Positions 50,054-58,516 of a stretch of DNA of 64,000 bases are shown one piece after another. Numbering within the stretch: the first letter of the stretch is position 1; every line of letters begins with the position of its first letter. The DNA is taken from NCBI GenBank assembly GCA_019637445.1, contig JAHBVS010000001.1, positions 1,399,586-1,463,585 of the forward strand, in the 5' to 3' direction. A program made the translations under genes and the position numbers. Below the pieces are notes generated by a model. The model worked only from the letters and a program-made list of their open reading frames with translations. It was not told the origin of the DNA and did no database searches. Origin of the DNA: Gemmatimonadaceae bacterium (GTDB taxonomy: Bacteria; Gemmatimonadota; Gemmatimonadetes; Gemmatimonadales; Gemmatimonadaceae).

Positions 50054-51334
50054 CTATAGATGTCGCCGGGGAGGGACTAGCAGGCTCCCGAACAGCAGCC
50101 CAGCCACCAAGGCCAGCACGGCGCTGAGCACCGCCACAAGGGTGTCAAAGCCCAAGGTGTAGTCTCGCTCCATCACGAAGGCCAGCGCCCGGAATCCCAC
50201 ACTGCCGGGCACGAGTAGCATGATTCCCGGTACACGGACCAGGGCTCCCGGACGGTTCGCCATCCGCCCATAGAGGTTGGCCAAGGCCGCCATCGTCAGT
50301 GATGAGAAGAACACGGCGCCCGCGAAGGTGCCGCTCGCGACCACACCGAACCAGCTGCTCCCGATGCGGGTCAGGACGTAGCCCAGAATGGCGCTGGCCA
50401 TGACCAGCAGGACGTCGCGCCGACTGGCCCGAAACAGCACGGCAAACGAGAACGCTGCCGCGATGGCCGCCACGAACTCGACCGCCCGCGGTAGTGGCTC
50501 GGGTGTGCCGGCCATCGGCGCCCAGCCTGCCGCCAGCACTAGCTGCGACGCCGCCACGGACCCGAAGGTCAGCTTGAGCAACACCGTCATCGCACCGGCG
50601 AACCGGGTCGTCCCAGTCACGAGCTGCTGCGACGCCAACTCCGCCACGGCCGTGGTCAGTGACAGACCCGGCATCAGCACGATCAAAGCCGCGACGATCA
50701 CCGTCTGCAGCGACAGCGGCGCGACGAAGTGCGCGAACGCGGTCGCCAGCGCCGTCGCCACCAGGGCCGCCACTGCCTCCGATGCCGCATTGAGATGCGG
50801 CCGCGTGCGGCTCAGGAGGTCGATCCAGCCGATGACGAGGCCCAGCACGAGCGCCACCACCACGTCCACCCAGCTGGTGCGAAGCAGTCCAGCGACGGAC
50901 GCCGCTGCCAGTCCGAACGCCGCCACGCCGACGAGCTCCTCACGGGTTGTGATGGGCCGGTCGAGCGCGTGCATCGCGTCCCAGGCTTCCTCCACCGACA
51001 TCGCACCGGCGACCACCTCGCCGGCGATGGTGTCCAGTCGTGCCATCGCGCCGAGGTGGATGTTGCCCGGCTCGAGACGCAGCACGCGCGTCTCCTGCGT
51101 GCCGTGCGGCGTGCCGGCGTCACTCAGCGAGAGCAAGAGCCCCGTGGGCGTAGACCAGATCTCCGCACGGACGCCGATCGACGCAGCAACCGAGCGCATC
51201 GCCCCCTCAAGCCGTGACGCCGAGACGCCGGCCAGATGCAGGCGCCGCGCCAGCTCCACGAGGAAGCGGACGCGGTCGTTGAGCCTGGCCGCCGGCCCAA
51301 CCAGCACCGGCGGTCCCGACGCCTCGGAGGTCAC
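50054..51334 (-). CDS. ThrE-like threonine/serine exporter
   Basis: A 426-residue membrane protein of the ThrE family. The N-terminal cytoplasmic domain (residues about 20-140) carries RVRFLVELARRLHLAGVSASRLE and the conserved MARLDTIAGEVVAGAMSVEEA. About ten membrane helices follow, and the second half (FVAAIAAAFSFAVLFRASRRDVLLVM) corresponds to the ThrE_2 domain. Both halves are on one chain, as in the actinobacterial exporter. The GTG at 51334 lies 10 bases after the S9 hydrolase stop. A small hairpin (50046-50063) overlaps the stop codon. Exported substrate is inferred from the family only. Confidence 0.86.
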   Translation of the reverse strand: MTSEASGPPVLVGPAARLNDRVRFLVELARRLHLAGVSASRLEGAMRSVAASIGVRAEIWSTPTGLLLSLSDAGTPHGTQETRVLRLEPGNIHLGAMARLDTIAGEVVAGAMSVEEAWDAMHALDRPITTREELVGVAAFGLAAASVAGLLRTSWVDVVVALVLGLVIGWIDLLSRTRPHLNAASEAVAALVATALATAFAHFVAPLSLQTVIVAALIVLMPGLSLTTAVAELASQQLVTGTTRFAGAMTVLLKLTFGSVAASQLVLAAGWAPMAGTPEPLPRAVEFVAAIAAAFSFAVLFRASRRDVLLVMASAILGYVLTRIGSSWFGVVASGTFAGAVFFSSLTMAALANLYGRMANRPGALVRVPGIMLLVPGSVGFRALAFVMERDYTLGFDTLVAVLSAVLALVAGLLFGSLLVPPRRHL

Positions 51335-51344
51335 GTCGAACCCA

Positions 51345-52424
51345 TCACGGCTTGAGGTGCTTCTGTAGGAACGCCCACACCTTGTTCCACGAGTCAACCT
51401 GCTCCGGCGAGTCGTCGCGCAGCAGGGTCTCGCGGTTGACGCGTCGGTTGAACGTGTGGCCGCCGCTCGCCGGTCCGGGCGTCGGATCGACGTAGACCTT
51501 CGTCTCCGCAAGATCCGGCTTCCGTGCGCGCAGCGCGTCGATCATCTGCTGCGCCTCGACGAAGTCCACATCTGTGTCGTTCGTCGCCACGTGTACAAGG
51601 ATCGGCCGCTTGAGCGAGTCCACGTGGTAGTACGGCGAGCGCTTGATGTACTCCTCGCGCTTCTCGAACGGCAGCCCCTGCACCGCCTGCATGGTGGCGA
51701 ACGAACGCTGATAGCCGGGTCCCTTGTACGAGAGGCGGAACACGAGGTTCGTCACCGGCACCATCGCCACTCCGGCCACGAAGCGTGCACGGTCCCCGCG
51801 CATCAGCAGGTGCGCCGTGATGAACCCGCCGTGGCTCCATCCCATGATGCCGATCCGCGCCGGATCCACCTCGGCGCGCGTCTGCAGGTAGTCCACGGCC
51901 GACTCCACATCGTCCAGCTCCTTGCCGCCGTAGTCGATGGCCTCGTGGAATTCGCGCCCGTAGCCCGTGCTGCCGCGATACTCCGGTGCGACGATCACAT
52001 AACCACGCTGCACGGCCTCGATGATGAACGGCAGGTAATTCTGGTCCCAGTTGCCGTGGACGCCGCCGTGCACCCAGACCATCGCAGCGTGCCCACGCGC
52101 GCCGCGCGTCTGCAGCGGCGAGAACACGTAGGCCGGGATCTCCAGCCCGTCGGCGCTCGATCGGTACGAGATCTTCTCGTAGCGCATCACCCCTCTGCTA
52201 CGGGCGGCGAAGATGCTGTCGGTGCGCGCCTTGTTCGAGACCGCCTGATCCCAGTTGGACCAGGGATGGTCCTCCGGCCGGTCGCTCACGTAGAGCCGCG
52301 AAGCGCGAGCCGAGTCCATCGGCACCACTTGTCGCTGGCGTGGCGACTGCTGCGCCGGTGCCTGCTGTGCGGCAAGCTGCGGCGTGACAAAGGCGAAGGC
52401 GATCAGGGCGGCGGCAATGCGCAT
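51345..52424 (-). CDS. Exported S9-type alpha/beta-hydrolase peptidase
   Basis: A 359-residue exported serine hydrolase. A signal peptide (AAALIAFAFVTPQLAAQ) precedes an alpha/beta-hydrolase domain of the prolyl-oligopeptidase (S9) type. Seen are MVWVHGGVHG (oxyanion region), VIVAPEYRGSTGYGREF, the nucleophile elbow GWSHGGF (S197), VHVATNDTDVDF with the Asp, and GGHTFNRR with the His. It lacks the beta-propeller of full-size S9 enzymes. Peptides or esters are possible substrates. The ATG at 52424 begins at the signal peptide. It is probably co-transcribed with the ThrE gene. Confidence 0.85.
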   Translation of the reverse strand: MRIAAALIAFAFVTPQLAAQQAPAQQSPRQRQVVPMDSARASRLYVSDRPEDHPWSNWDQAVSNKARTDSIFAARSRGVMRYEKISYRSSADGLEIPAYVFSPLQTRGARGHAAMVWVHGGVHGNWDQNYLPFIIEAVQRGYVIVAPEYRGSTGYGREFHEAIDYGGKELDDVESAVDYLQTRAEVDPARIGIMGWSHGGFITAHLLMRGDRARFVAGVAMVPVTNLVFRLSYKGPGYQRSFATMQAVQGLPFEKREEYIKRSPYYHVDSLKRPILVHVATNDTDVDFVEAQQMIDALRARKPDLAETKVYVDPTPGPASGGHTFNRRVNRETLLRDDSPEQVDSWNKVWAFLQKHLKP

Positions 52425-52453
52425 GGGAGGGGCGGGCTGGGGGTGAACCGGCA

Positions 52454-52466
52454 CGATATAATATCG
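52454..52466. promoter_or_regulatory. Palindrome containing a TATAAT -10 box
   Basis: CGATAT and ATATCG flank one central base. The palindrome contains a consensus -10 hexamer TATAAT (52457-52462) only 6 bases before the ATG of the bestrophin gene at 52469, so transcription may begin at or next to the start codon (leaderless mRNA). No clear -35 box is visible. The other strand could serve the divergent S9 hydrolase gene. Confidence 0.55.
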
Positions 52467-52468
52467 CG

Positions 52469-53284
52469 ATGATCAGCTACGACCCCAAGAACTGGCTGCG
52501 CATCCTCTTCGACTTCCCGCGCAGCCCCATTTTCCGCACCCTCTTCCTCGACGTGCTTGGCGCCGGCGCCTGGGCTGCACTTGTCGTGTGGATCGAGACA
52601 GACGTGTTCCGCGTGGCCGTGCCTCTCGGACCGTCCTTCCTCTCCATCCTCGGCATCATCCTCGGCTTGCTGCTCGTCTTTCGGACGAACACCGCCTACG
52701 ACCGCTGGTGGGAAGGGCGCAAGCTCTGGGGACAGCTGGTGAACATCTCGCGTGGACTCTCGCGGCAGCTTTCCATGGCACCTGCCGAACGGCGCTCCCG
52801 GTACGCCGACCTGCTGGCGGAGTTTCCGCCGGCGCTCGCTGCGCACCTCCGGCGCGAGCGCGGCGCACCCGGACCTCATGTGCCGAACCGCATCCTGTCC
52901 GAGCTGCACGCGGAAGTGCGCGTGGATGCCGAGGCGGGCCGGCTCGCCACCGACGCACGACTCGTCACCGCACCGCTGCTCCAGGGGTTCGACGACGTGC
53001 TCGGCGCCTGCGAGCGCATCCGCAACACACCAATCCCGTTCAGCTACTCGAGCTATGTGAAGCAGTTCGTCGTGCTCTACGCGCTGGTGATGCCCTTCGG
53101 CCTCGTGCAGGAGTTCGGCTACGGTACCATCATCGCCAGCATGTTCACGTTCTTTGCCACGATGGGCCTCGAGCTCCTCGCCGGCGAGGTCGAGGAGCCC
53201 TTTGGCACGGATCGAAACGACCTGCCGCTCGAGGAGATCTCGGCGGTGATCGTCCGCGACGTGCGCGGGATCCTTACGCCGTAG
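52469..53284 (+). CDS. Bestrophin-family ion channel
   Basis: A 271-residue membrane protein of the bestrophin (UPF0187) family. Prokaryotic members form pentameric channels, reported as sodium or anion selective. Recognisable parts are the N-terminal WLRILFDFPRSPIFRTLF, the FRTNTAYDRWWEGRKLWGQLVN helix, the ACERIRNTPIPFSYSSYVKQF segment near the neck, and the C-terminal FATMGLELLAGEVEEPFGTDRNDLPL motif. Length fits the prokaryotic family. The ATG at 52469 immediately follows a -10-like sequence. Its 3' end overlaps the convergent OsmC gene by 11 bases. Confidence 0.93.
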   Translation: MISYDPKNWLRILFDFPRSPIFRTLFLDVLGAGAWAALVVWIETDVFRVAVPLGPSFLSILGIILGLLLVFRTNTAYDRWWEGRKLWGQLVNISRGLSRQLSMAPAERRSRYADLLAEFPPALAAHLRRERGAPGPHVPNRILSELHAEVRVDAEAGRLATDARLVTAPLLQGFDDVLGACERIRNTPIPFSYSSYVKQFVVLYALVMPFGLVQEFGYGTIIASMFTFFATMGLELLAGEVEEPFGTDRNDLPLEEISAVIVRDVRGILTP

Positions 53285-53750
53285 CGACCGCCATCTTCGG
53301 TTCCAGAAGCACAGGGAAGTTCACCGAATTGGCGATGTAGCACTCCTCGTGCGCCTCGTGGTGCAGTCGCGCGTAGGTCGCTTCGTCCGGCGCGGTGCCC
53401 TTGAACGTGATGGTGGGCCGCAGCGTCACGCGCGTGAGCGCCACCTTGCCGTCCGGCCGCTTCTCCATCACGCCTTCGGCGGGATCCTCGTAGGACTCAG
53501 CGACAAAGCCGGCCTTGGAGAGATACGAGAGGATGAACAGCATGTGGCAGCTTGAGAGTGCGGCCACCAGCGCCTCCTCCGGGTCCACCGCCGCCGCCAC
53601 GGACAACGGCGCGCGCAGCACATGCGGTGACGCGGACGCCGGCACGGTGATGCCTTCGTCGAAATGCCAGGTGTGGCCGCGCGAGTATTTCTGACGAAGG
53701 AACTCATCGTCGCCGCGCGTCCAGCGAATCGTGGCGAAATAGCTGGCCAT
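53274..53750 (-). CDS. OsmC/Ohr-family peroxiredoxin-like protein
   Basis: A 158-residue cytoplasmic protein of the OsmC/Ohr family, thiol peroxidases acting on organic hydroperoxides. The two conserved Cys are present: C68 in LSSCHMLF and C137 in EECYIAN, plus ITFKG and the C-terminal strand. The pattern (PEEALVAALSSCH) fits the OsmC branch. It is the last gene of the second RND efflux operon, and its ATG overlaps the DUF2892 stop as TGATG. Placement suggests a reductive or detoxifying role linked to pump activity; that is inference. Its stop overlaps the convergent bestrophin gene. Confidence 0.9.
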   Translation of the reverse strand: MASYFATIRWTRGDDEFLRQKYSRGHTWHFDEGITVPASASPHVLRAPLSVAAAVDPEEALVAALSSCHMLFILSYLSKAGFVAESYEDPAEGVMEKRPDGKVALTRVTLRPTITFKGTAPDEATYARLHHEAHEECYIANSVNFPVLLEPKMAVATA

Positions 53751-53971
53751 CAGGACCTCGGGGAGTCGGTCACGCGGGCGCGGCAGCCGGGGAATCCAAG
53801 ACGGCCAAGCACCCGCTCCAGGGGACAGAAGTCGGTCAGGCTCGACTGCAGCAGGTTCAGGCCCACGAAGGCCGTGAAGAGGAACCAGCGCGGGTCCACG
53901 AACCAGCCCAGCGCGAGCGAGGCCAAGAGAAAGATACCGGCGAAACGGCGAATGATTCGGTCAGCACACAC
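53750..53971 (-). CDS. DUF2892 small membrane protein
   Basis: A 73-residue protein with two hydrophobic segments (AGIFLLASLALGWF and FLFTAFVGLNLLQSSL), then FCPLERVLGRLGFPGC. The DUF2892 hallmark is RxxxGxxLL...GxNLxxSxxTxxCP. In other bacteria this domain lies beside or is fused to rhodanese and thiosulfate/sulfide genes. Two Cys follow the second helix (C49 and C63), in a position that could pair or bind metal. The start is a GTG at 53971. It sits between the PII-like and OsmC genes, overlapping OsmC by 1 base. Confidence 0.85.
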   Translation of the reverse strand: MCADRIIRRFAGIFLLASLALGWFVDPRWFLFTAFVGLNLLQSSLTDFCPLERVLGRLGFPGCRARVTDSPRS

Positions 53972-53982
53972 GTGGGGAATCC

Positions 53983-54273
53983 TCAGAAGAAGCGTTCAAT
54001 GGGAAGCACGGCGACGTGCAGGCGTTCGCCGGCCGGAAGCGCCTTGGCTTCCGACTCCAGCGCGCCGCTCAGCGCGTCCACCTGCTCGTCGGGCACGACG
54101 CTCATCAGCATCGTGGTCTCGCCGGGCCAGGCCCGGGTACCCTCGCGGCGGCCGGTGCTGCCGACGCCGTGGCCGCCCGCGAAGGTCGTGTAGTGCGTCA
54201 CGCCGTGGCGCTCGAGCAGCGCCGGCACGCGGGCCGCGTCGGGCCCGCCATACATCAGGACGAACATCCGCAT
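53983..54273 (-). CDS. PII-like protein encoded next to an RND pump
   Basis: A 96-residue protein with the ferredoxin-like alternation of PII proteins: first strand FVLMYGG, helix ARVPALLERHGV, strand YTTFAGG, a T-loop-like stretch with GRREGTRAWPGE, strand TMLMSVVP, helix DEQVDALSGALESEA and last strand HVAVLPIE. The GRxxGT and WPGE positions resemble the base of the PII T-loop, but nucleotide-binding residues of classical GlnB/GlnK are not all identifiable. PII-like proteins next to cation-efflux RND pumps are a known association. The ATG at 54273 lies 3 bases after the pump stop, so it is in the operon. Confidence in the fold is moderate. Confidence 0.65.
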   Translation of the reverse strand: MRMFVLMYGGPDAARVPALLERHGVTHYTTFAGGHGVGSTGRREGTRAWPGETTMLMSVVPDEQVDALSGALESEAKALPAGERLHVAVLPIERFF

Positions 54274-54276
54274 CGC

Positions 54277-57200
54277 TTAACCCTCCGCGACGGCGGTCTG
54301 GCGACGCTGCAGCTCCCAGTAGAGCAGCGGCACCACGACCATGGTAAGCAGGGTCGCGACGACGGCACCGCTCATCAGCGCCACGGCGAGTCCCTGGAAG
54401 ATCGGATCCAGCACCATCACGATCCCGCCGACCACGACCGCGGCCGCGGTGAGCGCGATGGGACGGAAGCGCACGGCCCCCGCCTCCAGCACCGCCTCGC
54501 GCAGCGAGCGGCCGCGCGCCTCGGCCAGCTGGATGAAGTCCACCAGCAGGATCGAGTTGCGGACGATGATGCCCGCGAGCGCAATCATGCCGATCATCGA
54601 CGTGGCGGTGAAGAAGGCGCCGCTGGCCGCGTGGCCCGGCAGGATGCCAACCAGCGTGAGCGGGATCGGCGCCATGATCACGAGCGGTATCGCGAAGCTC
54701 TGGAACCAGCCCACCACCAGCACATAGATCAGCAGCAGTACAATGGCGAAGGCGATGCCCAGGTCTCGGAAGACCTCGATGGTCACCTGCCACTCGCCGT
54801 CCCACTTGATGGCGACTTCGTTCAGCGTCGCCGGCGGCTCGGCGTTGTAGATGCCGATCGGCTGTCCGTTCACGCGCATCGTGTCGAGCGCCTTGTTCAT
54901 CGCGAGAATCGCGTACACCGGCGCCTCAACTTCATCAGCGACGTCACCCGTCACATAGATGGTCGGACGCTGGTCCTTCCGCATCCGCACCGACTCACGC
55001 ACGCCGTCACGCACGGCGACGAAGCGGGCGAGTGGCTGCGGACCCTGCATGGTCGCGACGGGCAGCGCGAGCAGCGCAGCCGTTGACGAGCGGTCCACTT
55101 CCGGCAGCCGTGGCACGATCGGCGTGATCTCACGCGCCGTGGCCGAGGCGAGCATACCGGCGGGAGCACCCGAGAGGCCGAGGTAGAGCGTCTGTGTCAC
55201 CTGCTCGACATTCGCCCCGGCGGCGGCCACGCGGGCGCGGTCCACCGTGTAGGTCTGCCGCGACTGGGCATCCTCGATGCTCCAGTCCACGTCGACCACG
55301 CCCGGCGTGCTGAGGAACACCGCGCGCACGCGCTCGGCCGCGGCGATCCGCGTCTCGTCGTCACCCGCGTAGACCTCGGCCACCAGCGTCGAGAGCACCG
55401 GCGGGCCCGGCGGGATTTCCGCGACCTTGGCCGAGGCCCCGTAGCGCGTGGCGATCTCCACCACGCCCGGCCGCACGGCGACCGCGATGTCGTGGCTCTG
55501 CCGGTCGCGGTCGTGCTTGGGCAGCAGGTTTACCTGCACATCGGCGACGTTGGCGCCGCTGCGCATGAAGTAGTGGCGCACGAGACCATTGAAGTTGAAC
55601 GGCGCCGACGTGCCGGCGTAGACCTCGGTGCTGCGCACCTCGGGCACCGTGCGGAGATAGCGCGCCACTTCCTCGGCGACCGCATTCGTGGTCTCCAGCG
55701 GCGTGCCCTCCGGCAAGTCGAGCACAACCTGGAACTCCGACTTGTTGTCGAAGGGCAGCATCTTCACCTGCACGGCGCGGATGCCGACCAGGCCCACCGA
55801 CACCAGCAACAGCCCGACCACGCTTCCATAGAAGAGCCGGCGACGGCCGTTGTTGTCCATCAGTCCGCTCATCAGCTTCGCGTAGAAGCGGCCAAAGGCG
55901 GAGTCTTCCTCCTCCTCGTGCGCCTTCTCGTGCGGTGCCGCGTTGAGGTCGTGCTTCACGTGGTTCTTCAGCAGCAGATACGCCAGGTACGGCGTGACGA
56001 TGAACGCCACGGCCAGCGAGGCCAGCATCGCTACGGAGGCGCCGATCGGGATCGGACGCATGTACGGGCCCATCATCCCGCTCACGAACGCCATCGGCAG
56101 GATGGCGGCGATCACGGTGAAGGTGGCCAGGATGGTCGGGTTGCCGACCTCGTCCACGGCCTCGACGCTCGCCACCTCGGGCGTACGGTCGCCCATCTTG
56201 AGATGACGGTAGATATTCTCCACCACCACGATGGCGTCATCCACGAGGATGCCGATCGAGAAGATCAGCGCGAACAGCGTGATGCGGTTGAGCGTGTAGC
56301 CCAGTGCGTAGTACACGAACAGCGTGAGGGCCAGCGTCACCGGCACCGCAATCAGCACGACCAGTGCCTCGCGCCAGCCAAGGAACCACCAGATGAGCAG
56401 CGTGACGGAGAGCGTTGCGATCAGCAGGTGGAGGATCAGCTCCGACGCCTTCTCGCCGGCGGTCTCGCCGTAGTCGCGCGTCACCTCGAGGGAGACGTCG
56501 GCGGGCAGCAGGCGCGTGCGCGCCTCATCCACCCGCGACAGGATTGCGTGGCTTACCGCCGTCGCGTTGGCGCCGGGGCGCTTGGCGATGGCGATGGTCA
56601 CGGCGGGCGAGCTCGCGGTCGCGGCGTCCTGGTGCGACACGTAGGTCGTCGGGTCGCCAAAGCCCTCGCGCACAGTGGCCACGTCGCGCACCGACACCGG
56701 AGCGCCGCCACGCGTCGAGACAATCACTGCCTCCACGTCCTCGGCGCATCCCAGCGCATTGCCGACATCCACGCGCACCACGTTGCCGCCGGAGGCGAAC
56801 TCGCCGGCCTGCACGCGTGCGTTCGCGCCCCTGAGTGCCAGCGCAACCTCACCCGGCGTCACGCCGCGCGCCGTCAGCCGCGCAGGATCCAGCCAGACCT
56901 CAACCTGCTGCGGCGCGCCGCCAATCACAGTGGTCTGCGCCACCTCGGGAACGGTGCGGATCTCTTCTTCGATGTGCATCGCCAGCTGACGGAGCGCATT
57001 GGCGTCGTAGCTCGGGCTATGCAGCGTGAGGGCCATGATCGGCACGTCGTCGATGGAATGCGGCTTCACCATCGGCGGCAGCGTACCCTGTGGCGCCTCG
57101 TCCATTGCGGAGAGCAGCTTGGCGTGCACGCGCACGACGCTGCGCTCCTGGTCCTCACCCACCGCAAAGCGCACCGTGATCATCGCGAAGCCGTCGCCGG

Positions 57201-57459
57201 CCATCGAGTACACGTGGTCCACGCCTGGGAGCTCCTGCAGCTTGCTCTCCATCGGGCGGGCAAGGCGCTGCTCGATCTCCTGCGGCGTCGCGCCGGGCAG
57301 GGCCGCGATCACGTCGATCATCGGCACCGAGATCTGCGGCTCCTCCTCGCGGGGCGTGCCCAGGATGCCGATCACTCCCATCGCCAACGCGGCGATGGTG
57401 ACCAGCGGCGTGAGCCGTGAGCGCAGGAAGGCCTGCGCGATCTTGCCGGAGATGCCCAT
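54277..57459 (-). CDS. RND efflux pump inner-membrane subunit, second system
   Basis: A 1060-residue proton-driven RND exporter. Membrane segments and two periplasmic loops follow the family plan. The TM4 relay pair is D407-D408 in GILVDDAIVVVENI, but TM10 reads GIIVRNSILL, with Arg (about R967) where AcrB-type pumps have Lys. A His/Glu-rich stretch (HVKHDLNAAPHEKAHEEEED) lies in the cytoplasmic loop after the sixth membrane helix and could bind metal. Whether it exports metal ions or organic compounds is undecided; neighbours (PII-like, DUF2892, OsmC) hint at stress or metal. The ATG at 57459 overlaps the adaptor stop as TAATG. Confidence 0.93.
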   Translation of the reverse strand: MGISGKIAQAFLRSRLTPLVTIAALAMGVIGILGTPREEEPQISVPMIDVIAALPGATPQEIEQRLARPMESKLQELPGVDHVYSMAGDGFAMITVRFAVGEDQERSVVRVHAKLLSAMDEAPQGTLPPMVKPHSIDDVPIMALTLHSPSYDANALRQLAMHIEEEIRTVPEVAQTTVIGGAPQQVEVWLDPARLTARGVTPGEVALALRGANARVQAGEFASGGNVVRVDVGNALGCAEDVEAVIVSTRGGAPVSVRDVATVREGFGDPTTYVSHQDAATASSPAVTIAIAKRPGANATAVSHAILSRVDEARTRLLPADVSLEVTRDYGETAGEKASELILHLLIATLSVTLLIWWFLGWREALVVLIAVPVTLALTLFVYYALGYTLNRITLFALIFSIGILVDDAIVVVENIYRHLKMGDRTPEVASVEAVDEVGNPTILATFTVIAAILPMAFVSGMMGPYMRPIPIGASVAMLASLAVAFIVTPYLAYLLLKNHVKHDLNAAPHEKAHEEEEDSAFGRFYAKLMSGLMDNNGRRRLFYGSVVGLLLVSVGLVGIRAVQVKMLPFDNKSEFQVVLDLPEGTPLETTNAVAEEVARYLRTVPEVRSTEVYAGTSAPFNFNGLVRHYFMRSGANVADVQVNLLPKHDRDRQSHDIAVAVRPGVVEIATRYGASAKVAEIPPGPPVLSTLVAEVYAGDDETRIAAAERVRAVFLSTPGVVDVDWSIEDAQSRQTYTVDRARVAAAGANVEQVTQTLYLGLSGAPAGMLASATAREITPIVPRLPEVDRSSTAALLALPVATMQGPQPLARFVAVRDGVRESVRMRKDQRPTIYVTGDVADEVEAPVYAILAMNKALDTMRVNGQPIGIYNAEPPATLNEVAIKWDGEWQVTIEVFRDLGIAFAIVLLLIYVLVVGWFQSFAIPLVIMAPIPLTLVGILPGHAASGAFFTATSMIGMIALAGIIVRNSILLVDFIQLAEARGRSLREAVLEAGAVRFRPIALTAAAVVVGGIVMVLDPIFQGLAVALMSGAVVATLLTMVVVPLLYWELQRRQTAVAEG

Positions 57460-58508
57460 TACTCCACCCCGGCCGGCGTGCGGATGACCACCTGGTCGCC
57501 GGCGCGGAGACCGGCGGTCACTTCAACCATCCCGTTCAGCGTGGCACCCGTGCGGATCCATCGGCGCACGTCGCCAGCGGCCGTGCGGAGCACCACGCCG
57601 ACGAGGTCACCCTCACGGATCAGCGCCTCGCTCGGCACCGTGAGCACACGGCGCGCGTCGGAAGGCAACGACATGGTCGCGGCGCTGCCGGCGAGATGCC
57701 GGCCGTCCGCGTTGCGCACCAGCGCGTTCACGGCGTGGAGACCTGCGGCGGCGGGCACCACGCCCTCGACGCGGGCGACATCCGCCTGACCTTCGATCGT
57801 CACCGGCACGGTGTCACCCGCACGCACGGTGCGAGCGGCGGACGGTGCCACGTACACGGTCACGCGGAGCGCCGAGGCATCCTGCAGCGCGAGGAGCGGT
57901 GCGCCCGGTGCGGCAAAGGCGCCCGGATCCACGAAACGCTTCGTGACCACGCCATCGAACGGCGCGGTGATGTTGGCATAGGCAGCGACCGCGTCGAGCT
58001 CGCGCGCGGCGGCTTCCGCGGCACGCAGCCCGGACTCCGCCTGCACCAACCCGGCTTCGGCGGCATCGAGCATTGCCTTTGGCGCGGCGTCATCAGCGAA
58101 CAGGGCGCGAACGCGGGCGGCCTGCGCGCTGGCCTGCGCGTGCATCGCGCGCGCAGCGGCCTGGTTCGCCACGACCTGCTCGCGCTTGGCGGCGAGGTCG
58201 TTGGCGTCGAGGCGCAGCAGCGACTGGCCGGCGCGCACACGGCTGCCCTCAACCACATCTACCGCCAGCACGGAGGCCATCAGCTTGGTCGAGAGCGTCG
58301 CTTCGCGCAGCGCCGTCGCGTTGCCGGTCACCGGCAGTGCGCCGGGCAGCAGCGTATCGGCGAGCGTCACCACCACGACATCCGTGGCGAGATCGGTCTC
58401 AGCCGTCGCCGCCGCAGAGTGTGCATCGGCGCTGGTGCAGGCCGCGAGGGACAGCGAGGCGGCCGTGATGGCCAGTACGGAATAGGAACGGAACTTGGTC
58501 ATGGTCAT
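57459..58508 (-). CDS. RND periplasmic adaptor lipoprotein, second system
   Basis: A 349-residue membrane-fusion protein. A lipoprotein signal (LAITAASLSLAAC) leads to a lipoyl half-domain (GNATALREATLSTKLMASVL), an Ala-rich helical hairpin (about residues 105-170), the second lipoyl half (ANITAPFDGVVTKRFV) and C-terminal barrel domains. It is shorter than typical CusB-type adaptors and has no obvious metal-binding Met/His cluster. The start is ATG at 58508 or the next ATG at 58502. It follows the TolC gene after 8 bases and overlaps the pump gene by 1 base (TAATG). Confidence 0.92.
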   Translation of the reverse strand: MTMTKFRSYSVLAITAASLSLAACTSADAHSAAATAETDLATDVVVVTLADTLLPGALPVTGNATALREATLSTKLMASVLAVDVVEGSRVRAGQSLLRLDANDLAAKREQVVANQAAARAMHAQASAQAARVRALFADDAAPKAMLDAAEAGLVQAESGLRAAEAAARELDAVAAYANITAPFDGVVTKRFVDPGAFAAPGAPLLALQDASALRVTVYVAPSAARTVRAGDTVPVTIEGQADVARVEGVVPAAAGLHAVNALVRNADGRHLAGSAATMSLPSDARRVLTVPSEALIREGDLVGVVLRTAAGDVRRWIRTGATLNGMVEVTAGLRAGDQVVIRTPAGVE

Positions 58509-58516
58509 CGTGGAGG

